From JACPRL01 sp035573715 (GTDB lineage Bacteria > Acidobacteriota > Terriglobia > Acidiferrales > 2-02-FULL-67-57): a stretch of 64,000 nucleotides of DNA. The stretch is from NCBI GenBank assembly GCA_035573715.1, contig DATLZZ010000008.1:1-64000 (forward strand). Reading direction: 5' to 3'. Positions 43,009 through 51,833 of the stretch are shown here, piece by piece; positions within the stretch are counted from its first letter, which is position 1, and each line of letters starts with the position of its first letter. Under the pieces are notes generated by a model that was not told where the DNA came from, searched no databases, and saw only the letters and a list, made by a program, of their open reading frames with translations. Made by a program: the position numbers and the translations under genes.

Positions 43009-44211
43009 ATGCTCACCGTGTTCTTCATTCTGGCGGCGCTGCTGGCGATTCAGAGCCTGATTGCGCTGCAAGACGGGCCGCGGTTCCTGGCCTTCGCGAA
43101 GCGCCGGCTGGCCGAGCCGCTGCCCGACTTCGCGCCACCTGCCACGCTCATCTGCCCCTGCAAGGGGCTCGACGAAGAGCTGGAGCACAATCTCACTTCG
43201 CTGGTGGAGCAGGATTATCCCGTCCTCGAAGTCATCTTTGTAATGGCAGAGAGCAACGACCCCGCGCGCGCAGTCTGCGACCGAGTAGCCGCGAAGGCGC
43301 GTCGGCCGGTGCGTGTCGTGATTGCCGGCAAGCCCGAAGGCCGCGGCGAAAAAGTCAACAACCTGCTGGCAGGAGTAGCGGCAGCGCGGCCGGAGAGCGA
43401 AGTATTCATCTTCGCCGACTCCGACGGCCGCCCGGGGCCGCAGTGGGTGCGCAAGCTGGTGGCGCATCTTGCCGACCCTCAAGTGGGCGCCACCAGCACT
43501 TTTCGCTGGTATCTTCCGGCGGGTGATTTTCTTTCCGGCTTGCAGTCGGCTTGGAACGCCCCGGCAGTGACCTATATGGGCGAGTGGGAGCGGAACTTCT
43601 GCTGGGGTGGCGGAACAGCAATTCGCCGGAAAACGTTCGACGAAATTGACGTGCGGCGGTACTGGTCGGGGTGCATCAGCGACGACTATATGTTGACTAA
43701 GGCGCTGCGCGCGGCCGGACGGCGGATTGTTTTCGTTCCGCAGTGCTTGGTGACGACTCACCACGCCACGACGTGGTTGAAGCTGATTGAGTGGACGACG
43801 CGGCAGCTTCTGCTCACTAGGGTTTATGAGCCGCGGCTGTGGTGGCCGGGGATGGGCGTGCACGTGTTCTACTGCGGCGTATTCGTCTATGGGTTCGCGC
43901 TGGCGGCGTGGCTGCTGCCACGCTCATGGGCTTCGAGCGCGATGATCCTGCTGACGCTGGCCGCCATCAGCGCGCTTTCGGTGGCGAAGGGTGTCTATCG
44001 CTTGGCGGCGGTGCAACTGTTGATGCCGGAGCACGCCGAGCAGTTGCGGCGCACCTGGTGGAGCCCAACTCTGCAGGCGGCGCTCGCGCCGTGGCTGATG
44101 GCGCTGGCCTTTCTGCTCTCGGCGCTCACGCGACGGCTGACTTGGCGCGGCGTCACCTACGAGCTGCGCTCGCCCTGGGAGACAAAAGTGTTCAGCGACC
44201 AGGGCCTCTAG
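43009..44211 (+). CDS. Glycosyltransferase family 2, ceramide glucosyltransferase-like
   Basis: 400 residues. An N-terminal helix anchors a GT-A domain with TLICPCKGLDEELE, FADSDGRPGPQW (DxD-like) and CISDDYMLTKAL, then TRQLLLTRVYEPRLW, comparable to the (Q/R)xxRW motif of GT21 enzymes. Two or three hydrophobic helices follow at the C-terminus (about 290-390). Enzymes of this kind glycosylate ceramides or hopanoids. The lipid acceptor here is unknown. Confidence 0.9.
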   Translation: MLTVFFILAALLAIQSLIALQDGPRFLAFAKRRLAEPLPDFAPPATLICPCKGLDEELEHNLTSLVEQDYPVLEVIFVMAESNDPARAVCDRVAAKARRPVRVVIAGKPEGRGEKVNNLLAGVAAARPESEVFIFADSDGRPGPQWVRKLVAHLADPQVGATSTFRWYLPAGDFLSGLQSAWNAPAVTYMGEWERNFCWGGGTAIRRKTFDEIDVRRYWSGCISDDYMLTKALRAAGRRIVFVPQCLVTTHHATTWLKLIEWTTRQLLLTRVYEPRLWWPGMGVHVFYCGVFVYGFALAAWLLPRSWASSAMILLTLAAISALSVAKGVYRLAAVQLLMPEHAEQLRRTWWSPTLQAALAPWLMALAFLLSALTRRLTWRGVTYELRSPWETKVFSDQGL

Positions 44212-44828
44212 TTCCGGCCCGTCCGCGTGCGGCTTTCGACACCAATCAACAGGTGAATGGTTACTTCATTGCTCAGAATCAGGTTGCCGCCGCTCCACTG
44301 CGTCCCGAGCACATTGAAGTCGCGACGGTCGATGGTGAACGTGGCTTCGAAGCCGCCGATGTCAACCCGCTCGTCCCCGTCCATGTAGTGGCTGAATCCC
44401 AGCAGCTTGACCGGCACGGTTAGGGTGCGAGTAATGCCCCGGATGGTCAGCGCGCCCGTCACCTGCAGGGTGCCGTTCTCGCCCGGCGTCACGCGAGCGC
44501 TGCGAAAGCTCATGGTGGGGTAGCGCTCGGCATGGAAGAAGTCTTCGCTCAGGAGGGTTTGGTCGCGGTTGCCGATCTTGGTGTCAATGCTGACAAGACG
44601 CACCGTGAAATCGACCCGCGACGCGACGGGATTCTTCGGGTCATAGAGAACGGTGCCATCAAAATCTCGGAAGCGGCCTTCCTCCTTGAAGACCGACCAC
44701 TTGGTAATGGTGAACTGGATGGTGGAGTCGCCCGGACGCACACGGTAGAGCGTGGCTTGTGCCGCAGCAGGCGGCGCAAGCAACGAAACCAGCAGGAGGG
44801 CAAGAAGCAGCCGAGTAGCGCGGCTCAT
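44208..44828 (-). CDS. YceI family periplasmic lipid-binding-like protein
   Basis: 206 residues with a signal peptide (1-24). The mature part is the YceI barrel: DSTIQFTITKWSVFKEEGRF, DFTVRLVSIDT and the TGALTIRGITRTLTVPVKLL segment. YceI proteins bind isoprenoid chains such as polyprenyl pyrophosphates. The ligand here is not known. It overlaps the end of the glycosyltransferase gene by four bases. Confidence 0.92.
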   Translation of the reverse strand: MSRATRLLLALLLVSLLAPPAAAQATLYRVRPGDSTIQFTITKWSVFKEEGRFRDFDGTVLYDPKNPVASRVDFTVRLVSIDTKIGNRDQTLLSEDFFHAERYPTMSFRSARVTPGENGTLQVTGALTIRGITRTLTVPVKLLGFSHYMDGDERVDIGGFEATFTIDRRDFNVLGTQWSGGNLILSNEVTIHLLIGVESRTRTGRN

Positions 44829-44840
44829 ATCGAAGCTCCT

Positions 44841-45464
44841 CTACGGGCTTTGCAAGCGGATGTTGTATTCGCAGACCAGCGCGTTGCGCTCTCGCTGCGG
44901 CTCGCAGATGTAATTAAACTTCCCTGCCGGGCGCGCGGCGGCCACCTCTGCCGCAGACAAGAACGGGTCGCCGGCGAAGTTCAGGTCGTGCGGGTATTGT
45001 TCGGGATAGCCGGCGCCGGAGGCTTTGAAGTGGATGTGCGCGGGATTGCGCGAGTGGGGATAGGAGCCGGGCTTGATGGTGTGGAATTCGTAGCGGCCCT
45101 GGGCGTCGGTGGTGAGGCTGCCGCGGATGCGTGCGCTGCGCGGGGGTTCGTCGGGACAGTTGTCGCGCGGCAGGGTTTGGTCACGCTCGGCGCTGGGCGG
45201 CAGGCAGTAGTACCCCTGCGCGTCGGCTTGGTGCGCGGTGAGCTGCACGCCGCCGGCGGGCGTGACGCCGTCGGGCGCATAGACAGTGCCGCGGACGATG
45301 AGATGCTCTCCGGGCTCATTCTCTGAAACCAAGACCACATGCCGCGGGCCCGCCTGCTGGGAGTTGCGAGCGAGTGCGAGCGATGGACCTAGGGCGTAGA
45401 CAATTGCGGCGACGACCCCGGCGAGGTACAGCGCCGATCGAGCCAGAACTCCTGCTGTGCACAT
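44841..45464 (-). CDS. Exported intradiol dioxygenase-like protein
   Basis: 207 residues with an N-terminal hydrophobic segment (about 10-32) that suggests export or anchoring. The beta-sandwich core resembles protocatechuate 3,4-dioxygenase: RGTVYAPDGVTPAGGV, YEFHTIKPGSYPHSRNPAHI. The Tyr in GSYP and the His-x-His in AHIHF fit the Fe(III) ligands. Aromatic ring cleavage is possible, but exported relatives are uncharacterised. Probably in an operon with yceI (12 bases). Confidence 0.85.
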   Translation of the reverse strand: MCTAGVLARSALYLAGVVAAIVYALGPSLALARNSQQAGPRHVVLVSENEPGEHLIVRGTVYAPDGVTPAGGVQLTAHQADAQGYYCLPPSAERDQTLPRDNCPDEPPRSARIRGSLTTDAQGRYEFHTIKPGSYPHSRNPAHIHFKASGAGYPEQYPHDLNFAGDPFLSAAEVAAARPAGKFNYICEPQRERNALVCEYNIRLQSP

Positions 45465-45519
45465 AGCGTGCTCCGTGTTACCTGGGTTCGTTCACGAGGA
45501 CGCGAGCAGGGAGAAGATG

Positions 45520-46512
45520 TTAGCGAGGCAAGTCTCGCTTCCAGAGGCGGAACCAGCTGGTGTCGCCGTAGCCCAGCGCGTCCCACCAGAGGTCGAGCAT
45601 CGGGCGGTTGCCGCGGAGGATGCCGTCGCGGGTGACGCCGGCGGGAGGCGGGACAAGCTGCGCCAGGCGGTCGTAGACGAGGGCACGCTCTTCGGGATTG
45701 CCACGCGCGAGCAGATGCCAGAGCGAAAACGCGTCGCGCGGACGTGCCTCGGAAAGAGCAGTCTGCAAAGCAGTGGCGCGGGCTTCGAGCGGGCCGAAGT
45801 CGAGCTGTTCGAGGGCGGCGCGGAACTTCTCGCTTGAGTCCCCGAAGAACGGCGTGCCGGGCCCCACGCCCGGGCGCGTGTGGCAAGCGCCCCCAGCGGG
45901 GATGAAAGATTCGCGGCCCTGGTATTCAAAAGCGACCCAACCGCTGGTGACGTCGACGCGGCCGGCGCCGGCGGCGTCTACGTGCAGCGTGTACTGGCAG
46001 CCGAGGTCGACGGCGACCGCGGAGGGCGTCTCGACGAAGAACAGCCGCGGCGGCGCCCAGATGGTGGCGTGGATGGTGCCCTGCGCCATCTCCAGGCGAT
46101 GCTCGGTGAGCCGGGCCCGGCGCAGGCGCAGGCGCGTGTTGGCCTCGACCTCGACCGCGCCGATGGCGCTCTCCAGGCGCGCGCGGCCGTCGGGGCCGGT
46201 TTGCAGCCATTCGTCGGCGCGCAGCTTGGCTGTTGTCTCGAGGGAGGCGGCGCCGAGCCGCGGCGAACCTTCCAGCCGCGCGACTTCCCAACTGCTCGCT
46301 GATGGCCGCGTCACCACCCACATGCCCACGCCTACAACGACGACCAGAACAGCGGCAGCGGAAAGCCAGTGCCAGCGGGCCGGTGCGGGCATACTCACTT
46401 TCGTCCAGTCAATGCGGCGCGGCTGGTGCCGGTAACAGGCGAGCAGTTTTTCCAGCCCCTCGACCTTCGGGTCGGGTGCGCCGGTTTTGTCCCAGAGATA
46501 ATCGTCGTTCAT
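45520..46512 (-). CDS. FecR-domain membrane protein
   Basis: 330 residues. A cytoplasmic N-terminus (about 1-45), a transmembrane helix (about 48-68) and a FecR-type beta domain (LQTGPDGRARLESAIGAVEV, AQGTIHATIW) outside. The C-terminus is helical. It overlaps the upstream ECF sigma gene by four bases (ATGA), so it is the likely regulator of that sigma factor, in the manner of FecR. No TonB receptor is in the window. Confidence 0.85.
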   Translation of the reverse strand: MNDDYLWDKTGAPDPKVEGLEKLLACYRHQPRRIDWTKVSMPAPARWHWLSAAAVLVVVVGVGMWVVTRPSASSWEVARLEGSPRLGAASLETTAKLRADEWLQTGPDGRARLESAIGAVEVEANTRLRLRRARLTEHRLEMAQGTIHATIWAPPRLFFVETPSAVAVDLGCQYTLHVDAAGAGRVDVTSGWVAFEYQGRESFIPAGGACHTRPGVGPGTPFFGDSSEKFRAALEQLDFGPLEARATALQTALSEARPRDAFSLWHLLARGNPEERALVYDRLAQLVPPPAGVTRDGILRGNRPMLDLWWDALGYGDTSWFRLWKRDLPR

Positions 46513-47096
46513 TTCGTCCCTTCCAATTTCTCCCGCAGAGCCTTCATTCCGCGGTGCAGGTTGACGCGCACCGAGCCGTGCGTCAGGCCGGTGCGCTCGG
46601 CAATTTCGACCCCGCTCATGCCTTCCACGAGGCGAAGGATAAGCGTCTCGCGGTAGGCCTCCGGCAGGCTGCGGATGGCTTCAAGCGCCGCGAGCGCTTC
46701 GCCTTCTTCCGAGCCGCCGCGGCCAGGCAGAGACTCGGGCAGTTCGTCGACCGGGCGCAGTCGCCGATAGAAATCGTTGGCGCGATTGCGGGCGATAGCC
46801 GCCAGCCAGGCGGGGAAGAGTGCCGCGTCGCGCAGCGAGTGCAGTTGCCGCAGAGCACGCAGAAAAATGTCCTGCACCAGGTCGTCTACTTCAGAGTAGG
46901 GGACGCGGCTGAGCAGAATGCCGTGGACGACGCGGGCGTAACGGTCGTAGAGCGCGCCGAAGGCGGCGCGGTCGCCGGCACGAGCGGCCTCAACGAGCCC
47001 CGCGTCGGCTGCTGGAGCGTCGCTCAGCACGCTGCAGCCCCGGTCGAGCCCCGCCGCTGGCGGGGCGGGCGCAATCGCGTTGTCGAGTGTCGCCAC
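46509..47096 (-). CDS. ECF-type RNA polymerase sigma factor
   Basis: 195 residues from a GTG at 47096, chosen for the GGGAG upstream; longer frames run into repeat sequence. Region 2 (RDRAAFGALYDRYAR-like, VDDLVQDIFLRALR) and region 4 (LPEAYRETLILRLVEGMSG, then the helix-turn-helix AERTGLTHGSVRVNLHRGMK) are both present. Coupled to the FecR-domain gene. The genes it controls are unknown. Confidence 0.93.
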   Translation of the reverse strand: MATLDNAIAPAPPAAGLDRGCSVLSDAPAADAGLVEAARAGDRAAFGALYDRYARVVHGILLSRVPYSEVDDLVQDIFLRALRQLHSLRDAALFPAWLAAIARNRANDFYRRLRPVDELPESLPGRGGSEEGEALAALEAIRSLPEAYRETLILRLVEGMSGVEIAERTGLTHGSVRVNLHRGMKALREKLEGTK

Positions 47097-47226
47097 ATTC
47101 GCTCCCGTGGCCAAAGACGCCACGGAGAGCGAAATGTTAGCACCGAGAAGGAGAGCTGGGTTGGGGACACCCGCAGAGGGTTTCCCCAAACCCCTTCCGC
47201 GGTTGCGCTGCGCGCAGCGTTCTTTC

Positions 47227-47246
47227 GGCACGACTGAAGTCGTGCC
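47227..47246. repeat. REP-like palindrome
   Basis: GGCACGACT-GA-AGTCGTGCC, a perfect 9-bp inverted repeat with a 2-base loop. Same design as the palindromes at 26201-26220. It lies between the sigma factor and superoxide dismutase genes; the rest of that 170-base gap shows nothing I can name. Confidence 0.7.
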
Positions 47247-47266
47247 CTCCCGTGAAGCGCACTCGG

Positions 47267-47914
47267 TTAGTGGGCGGCGGCCAAGGCGCCTTCGGCCACC
47301 TGCTGGTAGCGCTCGTTGATGCGCTGCCAGTGCAGGTTGGCGAGAAAGTTGTCGATGTAGGCGGCGCGCTTGGGGCCGTCCTTGTGGTAGTAGGCGTGCT
47401 CGAAGACGTCGCAGGCAATGAGCGGGATGCCGCCCCAGATGGCGCCGTTCATGTGCTCATCGACCAGGATGTTGAGCAGCCGACCGGAATAGAGCGAGTC
47501 GTAGACCAGCAGCGCCCAGCCGCTGAGCTTGGCCGACAGCGCGGTGGCTTTGAAGTCGGCTTTCCAGAGATCGAGCGTGCCGAATTCTCTTTCGATGGCG
47601 GCTTTGATCTCCGGCCCATTCGCCGGGGTTCCGTCGCCGCCCAGGTTCGACCAGTAGACGTCGTGCAGCAGGGCGCCGGCGTGGTTCCAGGTGAAACGGC
47701 GCTTGAGCTCGCCGATGGGGCTGAAGTTGCCGTTGGCGGCGGCGCGGTCGGCGGTCTCGAGCGCCTTTTCGATGTTGTTGAGGGCGGTGACGTAGCCCTT
47801 GTGGTGGGTGTTGTAGTGCCAGTCGGTGGTTTCCGGCGAGACGACACCCTTGAGCAACTCCTTGGCTTCGACGTCGGAATAAGGACGCGGATTGAACTTC
47901 CAGTTGTAAGTCAT
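47267..47914 (-). CDS. Superoxide dismutase (Fe/Mn)
   Basis: 215 residues from the ATG at 47914, with GGAGGAAGG upstream; a much longer frame is rejected. Metal ligands: HHKGYV (His near 38), FTWNHAGALLHDVYW (His near 80), and DVFEHAYYHKDG (Asp and His near 170). No signal peptide, so cytoplasmic. The Fe or Mn preference cannot be decided by eye. Confidence 0.95.
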   Translation of the reverse strand: MTYNWKFNPRPYSDVEAKELLKGVVSPETTDWHYNTHHKGYVTALNNIEKALETADRAAANGNFSPIGELKRRFTWNHAGALLHDVYWSNLGGDGTPANGPEIKAAIEREFGTLDLWKADFKATALSAKLSGWALLVYDSLYSGRLLNILVDEHMNGAIWGGIPLIACDVFEHAYYHKDGPKRAAYIDNFLANLHWQRINERYQQVAEGALAAAH

Positions 47915-48024
47915 TCCTTCCTCCTCAGACAGGTATGCAGCGTGACAATAGATAAGATGAGATACCTCGTCCTGCCGTTGCAGGACGGGGCAACAAGAAG
48001 AAAACCTATTGAGTTGGAGCGGGG

Positions 48025-48798
48025 CTAGCCACCCACAAAGATGGGGAAGTGGCTGGCGGCGGCCATGAAGAAGAGCATGGGCAACGAGAGCCAGGCGTTG
48101 GAGCGCGAAGCGAAGAATGCCTGGCGGCCGAGCGCCGCCGCCTCCGCTGGAATGGGGGTGCCTTTCTCGGCGTTCTCCTTGGTCCAGGTAATGACGCGCT
48201 TGTTGTTGGGCCAGATGATGCCCCAGACGTTGAGCAGCATAAAGAGGCCGTAGCCGCCACCGACCCCGATGGCGATCGTGCGGTTGCTGGCCCCTTCGTA
48301 GGTCATCACCTTGTAAACCACCACCCAGAGAATGCCCAACGCCAACGCGGTCACGATGAGGGCCACGATGTAGCCGTTCTTGGTTACTGCCGGAACTTTC
48401 TTGAGGAGGAAGTAGTTGATGAACCAGGCGACGCCGACGGTCAACACCCACCACCCCATCACGCCACCCATCAGCGAACCGGGCCGGCCGATGGTTTCAG
48501 GCGGCTCCTTGGCCAGCAGCAGGGCCCAGTAGATGAAGCCCGCCAGCACGGTCACCACCGCGCCCCAGCGGAACCACCACAGCGCCGAGTTCACCACCAC
48601 CGGCACGTACTTGCCTTTGGTAGCTGCATCGAACTGCTTCATCGCCGGCACGTTGACCAGGTTGAAGAAATAGAGCAGTCCGATCCAGGTGATCCCGGCC
48701 AGGAAGTGAATCCAGCGCAGCACGATGTCGAGGATCGTGCCGGGATCGGTCGGGGGCAGGATGCGCGATTGCGCGAGCAGACTCAGGAATTCAGCCAT
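48025..48798 (-). CDS. PuuD-like multi-pass membrane protein, paralogue A
   Basis: 257 residues, about seven or eight helices. Start ATG 48798 has GGAGGG upstream. It resembles the membrane part of PuuD-type urate oxidases: LRWIHFLAGITWIGLLYFFN, ALWWFRWGAVVTVLAGFIYW and a C-terminal LPMLFFMAAASHFPIF. The conserved histidines in WIH and SHFP suggest heme or metal binding. PuuD proteins end in a cytochrome c domain, which is missing here. Another paralogue follows 72 bases upstream. Confidence 0.8.
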   Translation of the reverse strand: MAEFLSLLAQSRILPPTDPGTILDIVLRWIHFLAGITWIGLLYFFNLVNVPAMKQFDAATKGKYVPVVVNSALWWFRWGAVVTVLAGFIYWALLLAKEPPETIGRPGSLMGGVMGWWVLTVGVAWFINYFLLKKVPAVTKNGYIVALIVTALALGILWVVVYKVMTYEGASNRTIAIGVGGGYGLFMLLNVWGIIWPNNKRVITWTKENAEKGTPIPAEAAALGRQAFFASRSNAWLSLPMLFFMAAASHFPIFVGG

Positions 48799-48870
48799 GA
48801 TTCCCTCCACCGGAACTTAAATTCAGCTTGCCCGACAATCCTTAGGCTATACCAACCTCGCTGCCGCGTG

Positions 48871-49596
48871 TCAACCCATGACGAAAAAGGGGAAGTGACT
48901 GGCGGCGGCCATGAAGAAGAGCAGGGGAAAGGTGAGCCAGAAGCTGGCGCGCGAGACGAGTTGAGCGCGGCGCAGACGTTCGGAAAGTTCAGGCGGCGGC
49001 GGTTGACCGGGATTGGCGGCGCACCATGCGAGGAAGCCTCGTTGCGCCGGCCAGACAATCTCCCAGACGTTGAGTAGCAGAAAGAAGCCGAGGCCGCCGC
49101 CGACAGCGATCGAGAGCGCGCGGTGGGTGGCACCAGAGTAGGGAAGAAGCTTCATCATCAGGTGACCCTGCAGACCGACCACAGTCAGAATCGCCAGTAC
49201 GAAAGCGCGACGGCTCTTGGTGAGCACGGCTAGGCGCAGCATGAGGAGCTGAATCCCGAAAGCCGTAGTGATGAGGGCCGCCCAAACCAGTAGCGTGCGC
49301 GCCAACGGGGCGCGCTCAGCGAGGAGAATCAGAATCCAGTAGGTGACGCCGGCAATGACCGCGACCTGCGCGCTCCAGCGGAACCACCATAACGCCCGGG
49401 GCATCACCGCAGCGATGACCTTGCCGCGCGCCGGCGACTCCAGGGTGGGGATGAGTGGCGTCGCGACCAAAGTGAAGAAGTACAGCAGGCCAATCCAGGT
49501 GATGCCGGACAGAATATGCACCCAGCGCAGCGCCATCTGAAGGGTTGTGTCCCAGCCCGAGGGAAGAAGGACGGGAGCTTGGGCCAGCAAGTTCAT
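48871..49596 (-). CDS. PuuD-like multi-pass membrane protein, paralogue B
   Basis: 241 residues. It is clearly homologous over its length to the neighbouring gene: LRWVHILSGITWIGLLYFFT, ALWWFRWSAQVAVIAGVTYW, GGGLGFFLLLNVWEIVWP and FPLLFFMAAASHFPFFVMG. The pair thus arose by duplication. No cytochrome c domain. It overlaps the preceding gene (on the minus strand) by four bases, so translation is coupled. Role unknown; a respiratory or urate-related function is only suggested by the family. Confidence 0.8.
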   Translation of the reverse strand: MNLLAQAPVLLPSGWDTTLQMALRWVHILSGITWIGLLYFFTLVATPLIPTLESPARGKVIAAVMPRALWWFRWSAQVAVIAGVTYWILILLAERAPLARTLLVWAALITTAFGIQLLMLRLAVLTKSRRAFVLAILTVVGLQGHLMMKLLPYSGATHRALSIAVGGGLGFFLLLNVWEIVWPAQRGFLAWCAANPGQPPPPELSERLRRAQLVSRASFWLTFPLLFFMAAASHFPFFVMG

Positions 49597-50033
49597 TGCG
49601 GAGGAATGCCGAGCGGCGATTCCGGAGTGCGGGGGTAGCAGAGCAGAAAAAGCGCCACGGAACCGGTGAAGAACCAGAGGGCTTGCTCTCGTGAGCCACC
49701 GAGAAAAAAGAGAATCATCCCGAAGAGCGCCACCGCCTCGGCCAGCACAAAGCAGAGGATGTAGAAGGTGCGAAGCTGGTTGAGGGCCGCAAGGTCGAGC
49801 GGTTGGCGCAACCAGACGGTCGGGATGCGGTTGAAACGAAGAAAAAGTGCTGCGCCGGCGTCGGCGATAGCCATCAGCATCAGCGCTTGCGTCACCACCG
49901 GCGGCGGCTCTGCGCGCTCGATTTGTACCAAGCCCAACACAGGCCAGTAGAGGCAAACGCTGATGAGCAGCACCAGCCACAGAACCTTTACAAGCCGCTT
50001 CAAGTTGGCCAGCTCGCCGGCGGACAGTTGCAT
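49593..50033 (-). CDS. Four-helix membrane protein of unknown function
   Basis: 146 residues from the ATG at 50033; an ATG at 50084 would add 17 residues and overlap the divergent gene's start codon. Four hydrophobic helices are spaced through the protein. Operon partner of the PuuD-like paralogues by an ATGA overlap, so it may be a third component of the same membrane complex. Not recognised. Confidence 0.7.
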   Translation of the reverse strand: MQLSAGELANLKRLVKVLWLVLLISVCLYWPVLGLVQIERAEPPPVVTQALMLMAIADAGAALFLRFNRIPTVWLRQPLDLAALNQLRTFYILCFVLAEAVALFGMILFFLGGSREQALWFFTGSVALFLLCYPRTPESPLGIPPQ

Positions 50034-50082
50034 GGGGATATTTTGCGTGTTGCATTGTGAATGTCCAGTAGAATTCTGAGCC

Positions 50083-50511
50083 ATGTTTGCGGCTATCGTC
50101 TTCGCGCTCACGGTGGGGATGATCCTGGTGCACGCGGGGGAGTGGGTGCTGCTGGGACGGCTGGCGAGCGCAACGCGCGGCGGGCCGGCGCGGGCGTCGT
50201 GGCTCGGTCGCGCGGTGGAATTGATGAACTTTCTGCGCTTCGAGGTGTTCTACTACGTTGTGCTTTTTGTCTTCTGGTTACTGAACCGCGACGCAGTGCC
50301 GGGCGCGGCGGTATTGCTGCTGGGTGCGGCGCACGTCGGGGGTTGGGCGGCGCTGGAGCGCACGAAGCCGCCGGCGCTGGAAGAATTGGCAGCGAGCACC
50401 TCGGCCGAACAGGGCAGCCGGCTCCGCAAAGTGGTGGGCGGGATTGCGGCGTTCGATGCGGTAGAAGTCGTCATCCTTGTCTACCTCGCCTATCGACTCT
50501 GGCCGGGCTAG
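50083..50511 (+). CDS. Small membrane protein of unknown function
   Basis: 142 residues, four predicted helices (about 2-22, 52-70, 73-92, 115-138). Begins MFAAIVFALTVGMILVHAGE. No family recognised. It is divergent from the PuuD-like operon, and its start codon lies at the edge of the neighbouring gene's upstream region. Confidence 0.65.
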   Translation: MFAAIVFALTVGMILVHAGEWVLLGRLASATRGGPARASWLGRAVELMNFLRFEVFYYVVLFVFWLLNRDAVPGAAVLLLGAAHVGGWAALERTKPPALEELAASTSAEQGSRLRKVVGGIAAFDAVEVVILVYLAYRLWPG

Positions 50512-50535
50512 GAAGTCAAAAAGTCGAAGGTCGAA
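50512..50535. repeat. AGTCGAAG-type tandem repeat, left copy
   Basis: GAAGTCAAAAAGTCGAAGGT and following bases: short degenerate run of AGTCRAA(R) units, just outside the end of the DUF2461 gene. A longer run of the same unit lies at 51834-51887. Confidence 0.7.
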
Positions 50536-50557
50536 TGGCCGGAGGTCGAGAGGCCAA

Positions 50558-51238
50558 TCAAGAAGAGGAGACGAAAGAGTAGAGGGGGAAGAGGTCGCGG
50601 AAGATGCGGCCGGCGGTGTGGGCGAAGGCGGGCGAGCGGAGCTCGCGGCGGTTGGGCGGGAAGACGCGGCGGACAACCAGGGCGCGGCAGCGCTTCCAAT
50701 CTTTGTCGGTCCTGGGCGCGCCGAAGTACTTGCGCCACTCGCCGCGTTCGGTGCCGTGCCAGTAGATTTCGTAGTGGCGGGCGAGCCGGCGCAGCAAGTT
50801 GTCGACCGGGGCCATGTTGGCGGCGCGGCGGGCCTTGGCGCGCTCGAGGTCGGAGTCGCGCCCGCCGTAGGTGGCGAACCCGCAGGTAACGGCGTCGGCG
50901 GAGAGCCCGACGTAGAGCCGCGAATCCGACTTGCTCGCGGCGGGGCCGAAGTAGAGGTAGAGGTTGCGGCGGTAGGGCGATTTGTCGCGCGCGAAGCGAA
51001 TGTCGCGATTGATCCGGGAGAAGTTGCGCCCGGTCTTGCCGCTGATTTCAAAGTTGGGATCGAGCTTCAGAACCACCGGCACGAGTTTCTCGAAGAGAGC
51101 TTTGAGCGTGCCGGCGACGTATTGGTCGTAGACAGGGCGGTTCTTGTCGAACCACGGCTTGTGATTGTTGCGCGCCAGCCTGCGGAAGAAGGCGAAGGCC
51201 TGGGGATCGAAGCCCTCGAACGTGGGTCGCGGTTTCAT
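50558..51238 (-). CDS. DUF2461 family protein
   Basis: 226 residues from the ATG at 51238. It begins MKPRPTFEGFDPQAFAFFRR, has WFDKNRPVYDQYV, GRNFSRINRDIRFARDKSPY and LYLYFGP, which together define DUF2461 (TIGR02453). Function unknown. Its start overlaps the end of the DedA gene by four bases (ATGA), so both belong to one operon. The pair is bracketed by AGTCGAAG repeats. Confidence 0.9.
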   Translation of the reverse strand: MKPRPTFEGFDPQAFAFFRRLARNNHKPWFDKNRPVYDQYVAGTLKALFEKLVPVVLKLDPNFEISGKTGRNFSRINRDIRFARDKSPYRRNLYLYFGPAASKSDSRLYVGLSADAVTCGFATYGGRDSDLERAKARRAANMAPVDNLLRRLARHYEIYWHGTERGEWRKYFGAPRTDKDWKRCRALVVRRVFPPNRRELRSPAFAHTAGRIFRDLFPLYSFVSSS

Positions 51239-51819
51239 GGCTTGGGGTTGTCGTTGTTTCTGGGCGGGCTGAATTCGGCGAGGAAGTGGCGCAGGCCGAG
51301 CAGTGCGGCGAAGACGAGCAGGCCCACCAGAAGCCAGGTTTCGACGCGGCGCAGCTCGCCCACCACCGCTTCGACGCGGTCGGCAAAGATGTAGCCCAGG
51401 CCGCCGAAGACCGAAGCCCAGATGATGCAGTTGAGGGCGTCGAGCGCGACGAACTTGGCGACCGGGATGCGCTGCATTCCCCAGAAAAACATGGTGGCGA
51501 TGCGGGTGCCGTAAATGTAGCGAGCGAAGAAGAGCGAGAGGACGCCGTAGCGGCGCGCGGAGCGCTCGATGCGCGGCATCACCCGCTGGCCGTGCGCGGT
51601 AGTGAGCCAGCGCCGCGCGGTGCCGTGGCCGAGCCAAAAGTAGAAACAATCGCCGGCCAGCGCGCCCCCGGCGGCAATGACGAACGCCGTTCCCGGCGGC
51701 CAGATGCCGAGGTGGACCAGCATGCCGGTGAGCAGCAGCGTCAGGTCGCCCTCGAAGGCGGCGAAGAAGAACAGCGCCCACAGCCCGTAGGTGCGAAGGA
51801 AGCCCTCCAGTTCGCCCAT
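51235..51819 (-). CDS. DedA family membrane protein
   Basis: 194 residues from the ATG at 51819. Five or so helices with the DedA hallmarks FFAAFEGDLTLLLTGMLVHL, GALAGDCFYFWLGHGTARRW and FFARYIYGTRIATMFFWGM. The acidic E/D residues in FEGD and AGD and the Arg of FARYIYGTR match residues needed in other DedA proteins. These are lipid flippases or scramblases, for example for undecaprenyl phosphate or phosphatidylethanolamine. Confidence 0.92.
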   Translation of the reverse strand: MGELEGFLRTYGLWALFFFAAFEGDLTLLLTGMLVHLGIWPPGTAFVIAAGGALAGDCFYFWLGHGTARRWLTTAHGQRVMPRIERSARRYGVLSLFFARYIYGTRIATMFFWGMQRIPVAKFVALDALNCIIWASVFGGLGYIFADRVEAVVGELRRVETWLLVGLLVFAALLGLRHFLAEFSPPRNNDNPKP

Positions 51820-51833
51820 GGCGGGGAAAGTAT

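Noticed and set aside
47267..48454. 395-codon frame that would extend superoxide dismutase by 180 residues
   Set aside because: The extension is antisense-like sequence across the neighbouring PuuD-like gene; the dismutase start at 47914 has a good ribosome binding site and fits the family length.
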